Below, in pieces: positions 7,181 to 15,800 of a stretch of 25,209 bases of DNA. Both the position numbers and the translations under genes were made by a program. Location of the stretch: positions 1 through 25,209 of the forward strand of contig ONOZ01000021.1 in the NCBI GenBank assembly GCA_900319595.1. The letters are read 5' to 3'. Positions within the stretch are counted from its first letter, which is position 1, and every line of letters starts with the position of its first letter. The notes under the pieces are model-generated. The model did not search any database, was not told the DNA's origin, and saw only the letters and a list, made by a program, of their open reading frames with translations. This DNA is from an uncultured Bacteroidales bacterium. Lineage in GTDB: Bacteria > Bacteroidota > Bacteroidia > Bacteroidales > P3.

Positions 7181-8704
7181 TTATTTTTTATTAGTAAAGT
7201 ATTCTTTGGCTTCTGTCATATCTTGCACTAACTCAACTGTACCAAGATATTTGCCGTTTCTATCTCTAACTGCCGTGTATGTAACAAGCATCGTTTTATC
7301 TTCTTTTTCCATCCAGATAGGAATACGACTATTTCTATTGTTACGAAAATCGTCTATAATTTGTCTAACCATAACTTCAATTTTAGGTGGGTGGCACGAA
7401 AAGACTTCCCTACCTATTGCCATAGATGGACGTTTAAATAATTTTTCTCCTTCGTTGAAGAAACAATTGATATTTTCTGCATCCACGAAAGTTATTTCCA
7501 TTGGGATAGTATTTAATAAGGCTGTAAGTTGTTCCACAGTTAGATAACCACCTGGCATTGTGATTTTATTATTTTCGGTGATTACGGAAATATTACTTGT
7601 GTTTACAGAAATATTCTCGGTGCTTATTTCACCCTCTTGCCATATCAATTTTTTTACACCCAAACATTCCGAATAATCTTTGCTATCTCTATAAATTTGT
7701 TGCCATTCTGCATCGGTAAAATGTTCTACACAGATAGGGAATAATATATTTGCTTCTTTATATACCATTTCCTCCATTCTAATAGCAACATCTGTCAATT
7801 TTTGGTACCACTCTGCATTGTGATTGTCCTCTTTCTCCAATTCAGATAAGGTCATACGTATTTCGTCATCAACTCCCCACATAACGTTTGATGGTCCCGA
7901 TATATCATATTTAACTTTTAATAGTGGATAAAGCAAATCGCCTTTTTTAGCATAATGAATGGATACCTCTCTAAGTTGTTTTAATTCATTAGTTACATCT
8001 TCCTGCTTTTCTATTTTAGATTTTGTTGTACTCAATAACGTAGCCAAGTTATCGTTCTCTTTTGTAAAGGTATAAAGTACGTGTCCTTCTGTCGCAATAA
8101 GTATATCTATCTTATTTTCTTTGGTATTTGCTCCATTTACAGCAGACTCCAACGCTTGTTTATCAATTTTAATTTGGGGACGTTGTTCATGTGTTGTGCA
8201 ACCATGGAACAATGCCGAATGGACATCACAAAGTTTTTGCACCTCTTCAATAGGAGTTCCCTCGTTCATTAGTTCCTGCTCGGCTTTCATTATTTCCAAT
8301 GAATCCACATCAGTAAAGTTTTTTACAAAATCTGCTCTTACGCTCTCCAAATCCTCTTTATCTCCAAGACGTTTAAGATAGGATTTTATTAACTCCGTAT
8401 TGCTTAGTTTCTTATCTGTTTTTACAGATTCGGTTGTAGTATTTTCTGTCTTATTGTCGGTATCTGCTTGATTCTCTACACCTATTACTTCAAAACCGTT
8501 AGATTTGAAAGCCGTTATAATCTTATCCATTGGAATGTTTTTCATTTTTGCTCCTTTAGGAATAGTTGTGAGTTTGCCAACAGACTGTAATATTACTTTC
8601 TTTTTTATTTCTGAAAATCCCAAATCTGCCATGATGTTTGCAATTTCAGGATAAGAGGTTACCAATTCGTAAACCGTTTTGTTTAAATCAATTATCTTAG
8701 TCAT
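7181..8704 (-). CDS. DUF438 protein with DUF1858, hemerythrin-like and PAS domains
   Basis: A 507-residue cytoplasmic protein. Residues 1-75 form a DUF1858 domain (MTKIIDLNKTVYELVTSYPE); about 103-172 a DUF438 domain (ELIKSYLKRLGDKEDLE to HSALFHGC); about 200-330 a hemerythrin-like helical bundle with EGHVLYTF, IHYAKKGDLLYPLL and EEMVYKEANILFP; and about 384-500 a PAS domain with CHPPKIEVM (438-446) and the typical ending YLGTVELVQDMTEAK. The family is thought to sense oxygen, nitric oxide or redox state in anaerobes; the CHPP stretch recurs in its PAS domain. One odd point: the usual HYxxKExLLFP ligand block here reads HYAKKGDLLYP, with Gly-Asp in place of the Glu position, so diiron binding may be altered. 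It is a single gene with its own -7 box, converging on the cupin gene. Confidence 0.9.
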   Translation of the reverse strand: MTKIIDLNKTVYELVTSYPEIANIMADLGFSEIKKKVILQSVGKLTTIPKGAKMKNIPMDKIITAFKSNGFEVIGVENQADTDNKTENTTTESVKTDKKLSNTELIKSYLKRLGDKEDLESVRADFVKNFTDVDSLEIMKAEQELMNEGTPIEEVQKLCDVHSALFHGCTTHEQRPQIKIDKQALESAVNGANTKENKIDILIATEGHVLYTFTKENDNLATLLSTTKSKIEKQEDVTNELKQLREVSIHYAKKGDLLYPLLKVKYDISGPSNVMWGVDDEIRMTLSELEKEDNHNAEWYQKLTDVAIRMEEMVYKEANILFPICVEHFTDAEWQQIYRDSKDYSECLGVKKLIWQEGEISTENISVNTSNISVITENNKITMPGGYLTVEQLTALLNTIPMEITFVDAENINCFFNEGEKLFKRPSMAIGREVFSCHPPKIEVMVRQIIDDFRNNRNSRIPIWMEKEDKTMLVTYTAVRDRNGKYLGTVELVQDMTEAKEYFTNKK

Positions 8705-8730
8705 CTTTTTTATATTTTATTTGTTTTTTG

Positions 8731-8738
8731 CAAAGATA
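8731..8738 (-). promoter_or_regulatory. -7 promoter element for the DUF438 gene
   Basis: TATCTTTG on the minus strand (8738 to 8731), 26 bases before the ATG at 8704. No TTTG lies at the expected -33 distance. Confidence 0.5.
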
Positions 8739-8995
8739 GTATGTATTTGTATAAGGGAATGTAAGAAATATTACAAGACACAATTTTTTATTGCGTTTTA
8801 ATAGTTTGGAGATTAGACAAATTCACCATTTTTTGATTTCTATTTTCTTTATTATTTATGCTGTGTGATAATATATAGCCATTCCACTATTCAAATCTCA
8901 TGCAAATATATTTTCTTTTATTGTATTGTTTTTATCCTACAGCAAATGGTGCAAAGAAATTCTTTTAATTGTTATAAAAATAGGAAAATATTTTG

Positions 8996-9003
8996 TAAAT
9001 TTG
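8996..9003 (+). promoter_or_regulatory. -7 promoter element for the hexosaminidase gene
   Basis: TAAATTTG on the plus strand, 26 bases before the ATG at 9030. A TTG at 8969-8971 lies 24 bases upstream, slightly further than usual. Confidence 0.5.
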
Positions 9004-9029
9004 CATTTTCTTAAAAAAAATATATTGAT

Positions 9030-11375
9030 ATGAAGACAAGTAAATTATTTATTGTGGCTTTGCTAAGCGTCGTTTTGTATGTTAATACAGTAGTGGCACA
9101 AGAAGTATCTATAATTCCTATGCCAAATAAATTGGAGATGAGAAATAATGGGCAAGTATTTAAATTTAATGCAGAAAAAACAAAAATATTTGCTCCAAAA
9201 GATTGCAAGACAGCACAAATACTTTCTGAGAGTTTGCAGTATTATTACCCAGAACGTGAAGGTGTGCAACTCAAAAATGAAAACGCTCATTTGAATATGG
9301 ACGAAAGTATAATTTTTGTTCTTACAAGTATTCGTAATTTGGGTAGTGAGGGATATATTATAGACGTTAATCAACGTAGAATCACTATTGAGGCTAACGA
9401 AGAGGCAGGTTTTTTCTATGCATTACAGACTTTATGGCAACTAATAGGCACAGATTTTTATTTAAATCAGTATAATGCAAACTATAAAGCAATTAAAAGT
9501 TATGTCAAAGAGATTCCCGCTTTGCATATTGAAGATTTTCCGAGGTTTGCTTACAGAGGAAAACATTTAGATTGTGCAAGACATTTTTTTGATGCAAATT
9601 ACATAAAAAAGTATATAGATTTATTGGCATCACATAAGATAAACGTTTTTCATTGGCACTTGACGGACGACCAAGGTTGGAGATTAGAGATAAAAAAATA
9701 TCCAAAATTACAAGAAATTGCGGCTTATCGTAATGGAACACTGATTGGACATTATTCGGATAGGCCAGAAAGCGAGCATATATATGATACAATCCGTTAT
9801 GGAGGCTATTACACTCAAGAGGAAGTAAAAGAAATTGTTAAATATGCACAGGATAGACATATAACTATTATACCTGAAATAGAATTACCGGGACATGCTC
9901 AAGCGGCAATAGCTGCCTACCCAGAATTATCTTGCAGGGAAGAGTCAATAGAGGTTTGTAAGACATGGGGTGTAATCAACGATGTATTTTGTCCAAAAGA
10001 AAAGACTTTTAAATTCTTGGAAGATGTGCTAGATGAGGTTATGGATTTGTTTCCATCAGAATATATCCATATAGGTGGTGATGAATGTCCTACTGTTCGT
10101 TGGAAAGAGTGTCCTAATTGTCAAAAACTAATGAAGAAAATGGGTTGGGAAAACGAAAATCAGATACAAGCATATTTTACTCAACGTATTGAAGACTATT
10201 TGGCTAAACATGATAGAAAAATTATTGGTTGGGACTAGATTTTAGAGAAAGGTGTTAGACAGAGTGCGACAATTCTCTCTTGGCAGGGCGAATATGGTGG
10301 AATCAATGCCGCAAAACAGGGTAATGATGCTATAATGGCTGCAAGTGCTTACCTATATTTTAATTTTTATCAAGGGATTGCATCTACAGAACCGTTATCT
10401 TTTGGAGGTTTTACGCCATTGAAAAAGACTTATTTGTTTGAACCAGTTGCACCAGAATTGACTGCAGAACAAGGAAAACATATAATAGGTGTGCAGGCTT
10501 GCACTTGGACGGAATATATTGATAATACAAATCTGTTAGAATATAATGATTTGCCACGTTTAGCAGCAATGAGTGAGAGGGCTTGGAGTAAAAAAGAAGT
10601 AAATGATTACGAAAATTTTGTAAAGCGTCTTGATAACTTTTTAGATTTATATGAGAATGCAGGATTCAATTATTCCAAATCTCATTATGCAGTACAGGTA
10701 AATAGTAAAAGCAGTAGCAATGGAATAGAAGTAGAGTTGTTTTCAGCCTTACGTGATGGTAATGTGTATTATACAATAAATGGCACAACACCTACAGAAA
10801 GGAGTATAAAATATGATAAGCCTTTTATAATAAATAAAGATGCTACAATACAGGCTATCGCATATCGAGATGGCAAAGCATATTCTCCACTATTCAAGGC
10901 TGAATACCATATAAACAAAGCAACAGGAAAAAGTTACGAGATGGCAGATGTTAATCCTCAATACAATGCTGGTGGCGGTTATGCTTTGACAGATGGTATT
11001 CGTGGCAATAAAAAATCTTATGATGCTTGGGTTGGAACATATGGAAAGGATTTTTGCCCTCTTATTGATATGGAAAAATCTACGGACATAACAAACATCA
11101 ATATCAATTTTTTAGACGAAGAGGGTAGTTGGATATTTTTACCAAAAGAAGTGAAATTCTATGTTTCTAATGACAAACAGCGATGGAAAGAAGTCATAGG
11201 AGTAATAAAGCAAGAAGTGGCAGGAAATCCAAAGGTTGTAAATTATTCGGTTTATTGTATAGAAAAAGCAAGGTATGTTAGAATTGTTGCAAAATCAATA
11301 GGTAATTGCCCAGAGGGACATTCGGGAGCGGGGTATCCTTCTCATATGTTTGGCGATGAAATAGAGATAAAGTAA
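9030..11375 (+). pseudogene. GH20 beta-N-acetylhexosaminidase interrupted by one in-frame TAG
   Basis: One reading frame of 782 codons is broken only by TAG at 10236-10238 (codon 403). Signal peptide 1-24 (ending VVAQ); GH20b alpha/beta domain to about 165; GH20 TIM barrel from about 170 with HWHLTDDQGWRLEIKKYP (208-225), IPEIELPGHAQAA (281-293) and HIGGDECPT (347-355), whose D351-E352 is the catalytic pair. The stop falls in IIGWD-[TAG]-ILEKG, where relatives have GWDEILEGG, so a GAG to TAG change is the simplest explanation. Beyond it the frame continues with SWQGEYGG, ACTWTEY, a chitobiase C-terminal domain (YYTINGTTPTE) and a discoidin (F5/8 C)-like domain to the TAA at 11375. The enzyme would trim terminal GlcNAc/GalNAc from glycans at the cell surface or in the periplasm. 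The truncated 402-residue product lacks the last barrel strands and is probably inactive. Confidence 0.9.
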
Positions 11376-11380
11376 TAACC

Positions 11381-11908
11381 ATGAACTTAAAAATTAAGCG
11401 TCTAATAGTAAGAATTTTTGATAAATCCATAAAAGCAGGTTGGTTTTTCAGGATTATGGTAGTATTGTCCGCAATTTATGGACTTGTATTTACTTTATTT
11501 AACCTTGTTATAGTATTTTTCAAAGATACGTTTATTAACTATCTTACTTCTTTGACGCTTACAGATACGTTCTACTTTTATAAAGAAAATCTTTTGTTTT
11601 TTGTTTCTGCCAATCGCCTAATGTATATGATTTGTTTCTTAGCGGGGTGTTTTATTTTATATGGTTGTCATCTTTTGTTTAGGGGGTATAAATGGGGTTT
11701 GTTGTTTTATACCATTGCTAAGTTTTTCCAAGTGGCAACTCCTTTATTCTTCTTAGGTTATAGGGCTTTTGCTGTGGGCGATGTGATGATAATTCTTTTC
11801 TTTTTGATATTTTACTATTATTATTCATTTTCTCATAACATTGAAAAGGAGCATCGTGCTTATAATCAAATAAAAATAGGAGAGAAGACAAGTAAGGAAT
11901 CAAAATAA
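11381..11908 (+). CDS. Four-helix membrane protein, unknown function
   Basis: A 175-residue protein that I do not recognise. It has four likely membrane helices (about residues 22-47, 78-99, 105-126 and 130-150), a basic N-terminus (MNLKIKRLIVRIFDKSIK) and a charged C-terminal tail. The start ATG lies 5 bases after the hexosaminidase stop, so the two genes are very likely co-transcribed and perhaps translationally coupled. No catalytic motif is visible. Its frame is intact although the gene in front is broken. Confidence 0.75.
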   Translation: MNLKIKRLIVRIFDKSIKAGWFFRIMVVLSAIYGLVFTLFNLVIVFFKDTFINYLTSLTLTDTFYFYKENLLFFVSANRLMYMICFLAGCFILYGCHLLFRGYKWGLLFYTIAKFFQVATPLFFLGYRAFAVGDVMIILFFLIFYYYYSFSHNIEKEHRAYNQIKIGEKTSKESK

Positions 11909-11919
11909 TCTATTTGATA

Positions 11920-11951
11920 TTGCAATAATTTAAATTTTTTTTGTACCTTTG
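11920..11951 (+). promoter_or_regulatory. Bacteroidetes-type promoter for the OmpH-like gene
   Basis: TACCTTTG (11944-11951) with TTG (11920-11922) 21 bases upstream on the plus strand. The leader to the ATG at 11982 would be about 24 bases. Confidence 0.7.
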
Positions 11952-11981
11952 CACATAATATAATAAAAAACCTATATAACG

Positions 11982-12728
11982 ATGGAAGAAAATACTAACA
12001 TGAATGAGGTAATAGATAATCAAATCAATACCCAACCGCAAGTAAATGAATCTATAGTAGAAGAGAAAATAGAAAATATTATGGAAAACGAATCTACAAT
12101 ACAGTCAGCAAAGAAGAAATCTAATTCCAAGATAGGCATATGTGCTTTGATTGTAGCCTGTGCTGCTTTGATTGTTGGTATAGTTGCTTTATTCAAAAAA
12201 ACAACTAATGTTACCGAAACGAAAGTTAAGTCAGAAAGAATTGTTCAAAGTGGAAATTTAAAAATAGCCTATATCAATACAGATACTATTATGGCAAAAT
12301 ACACTATGGCAATAGAAATGCAAAAAGATTTACAATCAAAACAAGCCAATTTGGAGTCTTCCTTGCGTAACAAGTATGCTCAGTTGCAAAAAGAGGAGCA
12401 AGAATATTTGAAAACGGGACAAAACCTAACTCTTACACAACAACAGGCAAAGGAAAAGGAATTTCAGCAAAGAGAACAGGAGTTAGGACAACAAATGCAA
12501 CAACAACCATTACAATTCCAGCAGGAAGTTGCACAGCAAAACGAAAAACTTTTGAATGCTGTACTTGCTTTTGTGAAGGATTACAATCAAAAACATGACA
12601 AATTTAATATAATTTTGAGCATTTCTCGTACTAATGGACCTACGTTGTATATTGACGAAGGTATGGACATAACGGACGAGATTGTAAAGGGACTTAACGA
12701 GGAATATGCTAATATACAAAAAAAATAA
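11982..12728 (+). CDS. Membrane-anchored OmpH/Skp-family protein
   Basis: A 248-residue protein. Residues 1-50 are an acidic, Asn/Glu-rich segment ending in KKKSNSK; 51-71 form one membrane helix (IGICALIVACAALIVGIVALF); 94-245 match the OmpH/Skp fold, opening with the family-typical LKIAYINTDTIMAKY and followed by a long Gln/Glu/Lys-rich coiled coil (about 110-185) and a C-terminal part with LYIDEGMDITDEIV. Skp-type proteins hold unfolded outer-membrane proteins in the periplasm. Unlike classical Skp/OmpH, which have a cleavable signal peptide, this one has about 50 cytoplasmic residues and a signal anchor, so the coiled coil would be tethered to the inner membrane. It has its own promoter and a strong terminator. 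Confidence 0.85.
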   Translation: MEENTNMNEVIDNQINTQPQVNESIVEEKIENIMENESTIQSAKKKSNSKIGICALIVACAALIVGIVALFKKTTNVTETKVKSERIVQSGNLKIAYINTDTIMAKYTMAIEMQKDLQSKQANLESSLRNKYAQLQKEEQEYLKTGQNLTLTQQQAKEKEFQQREQELGQQMQQQPLQFQQEVAQQNEKLLNAVLAFVKDYNQKHDKFNIILSISRTNGPTLYIDEGMDITDEIVKGLNEEYANIQKK

Positions 12729-12830
12729 TGGTGATTGTAAATGCTTTTGATTTGATAAGTTTAAGCCTATAAATATAAGGATTTTAGTAAGTACGAGAAA
12801 GAAAAAAATAATCACAAGAATAAAAAAATT

Positions 12831-12864
12831 AAAGTGCGATAATAATTTTTTAATATCGCACTTT
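12831..12864. terminator. Strong bidirectional terminator
   Basis: A perfect 11-base inverted repeat (AAAGTGCGATA and TATCGCACTTT) around a 12-base loop. It is followed by TATTTTTATT on the plus strand and by a T-rich run on the minus strand. It separates the converging OmpH-like gene and the large T9SS gene. Confidence 0.85.
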
Positions 12865-12887
12865 ATTTTTATTAGTTGTAAAAGTGA

Positions 12888-15800
12888 TTATTCAACAATT
12901 AGTTTTCTTGTCGTCTTACCTATTTTTACGTAATAAATACCTCGTTCCAATTCGTTTATATCAACAATTCTAAGGGCATTATTATCCTTAATTTGTTTAA
13001 TAACTTGTCCTTTATTGTTGAATATTGTTATATCACCTTTACCTTCAATAGTTACATTGTCTTGTGCTGGATTTGGATAAATGCTTATTACATGTTCGTT
13101 TGTTATTTGCTCTAAAGATGATTTCAAAGTCAGATGCAAATATACGGTCGAGTCGCAACCATTTTCGGAAACGAAGACATAGTTTGTATCGCACGCATCT
13201 TGCAAGACTAACTCACCAAATTGATAAGGTAATTCGTTAGCAGCAATTTCCACTGTGTCATATGTAACCAATTGCTCTTTGACAACAAGGTTAATAGTAT
13301 ATACTGTATCGCAACCTTCTGCTGCATCAATCGTATCTATTATGATTTGAGAGGCAGAATAAGTTTTATTATTAAACTCAAACGTTGAACCATAGCAAAT
13401 TGTTGTATCCATGGTAACTTTGTTTAGTGGATTTACTGTAATATCATAACGAGTGCCGTCAATGAAATATGTACCCGTTTGAGTAATACCTAAATAATCA
13501 TCACCCTCGCATATATCTATTCCAACAATATCATAGTCGTATTTTCTACCATCACCATATACCAAATTATCTATGCAGAAGTATGCGTCAATTTCTAATC
13601 CAAATTGGTTTGTATAGTCGCTTTCAAGTAAGAATTTTAGTTTTGCAACCTCTCCCAAAGAAGATAAATCCAAGTATTTCCAATCTTTAATACGTGGCTT
13701 TTCTTTTTCCTCTACAAAGACTCCTACAGTGTCAATTATTTTTCCTGTAACATCATAGCCGACAGCCACAATCTTATGATAGCCTTTAAATGTTGGAGAT
13801 GACCATGGCACGTAATTATAAGAAGCCACAGAGTTAGAAACATAAACACCTTGAGGATAGAATGTAGAAGAATCAGTGGTTTCTACAATACAACCTTCAC
13901 CAGCCATATTCCATGCATCAAAGAACGCTTGTAAATATCCTTTTCCATAACCATCAGCAGCAGCACCCGCAGATGAAGCATAATAGCCTTGCGAATATCC
14001 ATTACCTTTTGCATTTTTGTAATCGGTTATATTAGAAGGTCCCCAAGAATATGCATAAGAACCATTGAAAGTTGCAAATCCTCTAAATTTCAAACCACCA
14101 GAGTTGTAATTTTTAGCATAATCTCCACCGCCTAAATTTTCTACATTATCTACATTAGGACTTACTATTTCGTATGTATTTGCTTCACTTAATAAGCCTT
14201 CCATATCTGCAACTTTGAATGGAGAACCTGCATTTATCACACCTATACCAGCAAGACGAAATTCAGTATCGTTGTCGTATATGATATTGCTCTCTTTGTC
14301 TGTATCTTCGCCACTTTTGACATCGATAATTCTAACAAAACGAATATTATATTTGTCAATGTTTTCATTGTCTGGCAAATCTTTCAAATCAAATCCAACT
14401 CCATATCCGGTAGTATATAATCCTGCCAAACCATTATACATTGCGTTTGTATAAGCACTATCTGTATTTTTTGCCAAAGAAGAAACGTTAAAACGTTGAT
14501 AGTCTTTACCATTCGTACTAACCTCTACAAACGCAGTATTGATAGCACTACCATTAGAAAACACGACAAAGTCATATCCCGCACCGTTACCAATTGGACG
14601 GTCAAAGGTTATAGTGGCTTGTCCTTTGTTCGTAAGAGTAACATATAAAGTGTCAGTCATTTTACCTAATACATCATAATAATTGCCCGCAGCACTGTCG
14701 CGTTGCAACTCTATACCATTTGCCCAAGCAATAATTCTACTATCGTCTTTTGTAATCATATTGTCGCCCTCTGCACTATTAGGAATTACGGTTATGTTGA
14801 TAGTAATAGTAGAGTCGCAACCAACAGCGTTAGGTATTACTTCGGTAAATGTACCTGCTTGATAATAAGTAGTATTGCCTACAACAATTTGGTCGCCTTC
14901 ATTAATGGTTGTATCTATCGTAAAAGTGGTAGGGTAGATGGCGTTAATAGTTAGATGGATATTTGTATCGCAAGTGGTCTCACCTTGAATTGTAATTTCA
15001 TAATTACCCGCGGTGGAATATTCTTTATTATTAACCATTATACTTGAACCATCGCACAAATCTATTGTCAATGTAGAGTCGTAAGGTTGTTTATAGGTTA
15101 GCGTAAGGTTGATGGTAGTGTCGCAACCATAGAATCCTTGTGCTTTGATTGTGAAAGTACCTTCTTCTGTATAGTCGTTACCATAATAAGTATAGGTACT
15201 TCCTTTGCACATAGAGTCATCAATATTTACAACAGGAGAATTACAAACAAAATCATATACACTAATTGAATCTATACCTAACCCCTTTGCCGTGTTTGTG
15301 TGTCCTTCAAATGCGATTTGATATGTAGCCGTAGGGTTAGGCAAATCAAGATATTGCATAGTCCATTCATCAACATTATAACTATATTTCTTTAATTCTT
15401 GCCATTCTTCGTTCTTGTCTGTTCTATATAACACGGTAAGAGTATCAAATCTTGTGCCGTGTATTGGTTGAATATGATAGAATGAAACCATTGGTTGAGA
15501 AATCTGAGTCAAATCTAATTCTGGTAATACTAAACGTGCATGTAGTTTGCCACTTATTGACCAAAGTTTTGCATGTTTTTCTCCTTGTGCTATATCATTA
15601 TAAGATACCAAAGACGTAGATGTGCCCGTTACAGTCCAATTTCCTTCTAATTCTTGTGTCAAACAACGAAGCGAATCTTGTTCAAAATCTAATATATAAG
15701 GGAAATCGCTAATTGCTTTGTCGTAACAAGGTGTTTGATAGGTTATAATACTGCTTGCCTCACTTTCATTATCTAAACAAGATGTTGTCAGATAGAATTG

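Larger units (their letters stand above)
8705..9029. other. Intergenic region between divergent genes
   Basis: This 325-base, A/T-rich stretch holds the -7 boxes of both flanking genes (8731-8738 minus, 8996-9003 plus). The central part, 8740-8990, contains no open frame, hairpin with a T-run, or repeat that I can support. Confidence 0.6.

Noticed and set aside
10236..10238. Reassigned TAG codon (alternative genetic code or pyrrolysine)
   Set aside because: citD ends naturally with TAG, the stubs at 5731 and 4890 also meet TAG stops, and no other gene has an internal TAG. One internal TAG is better explained by mutation or error.
10335..11375. Independent gene for a 346-residue carbohydrate-binding protein
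   Set aside because: It is in the same frame as the hexosaminidase upstream and begins in the middle of the GH20 barrel, so it is the rest of the interrupted gene.
14215..14454. Plus-strand open frames of 60-83 codons within the T9SS genes (also at 14703, 16078, 17434, 20015, 22247, 23672)
   Set aside because: All are antisense shadows of the long coding frames, without promoters or recognisable protein features.
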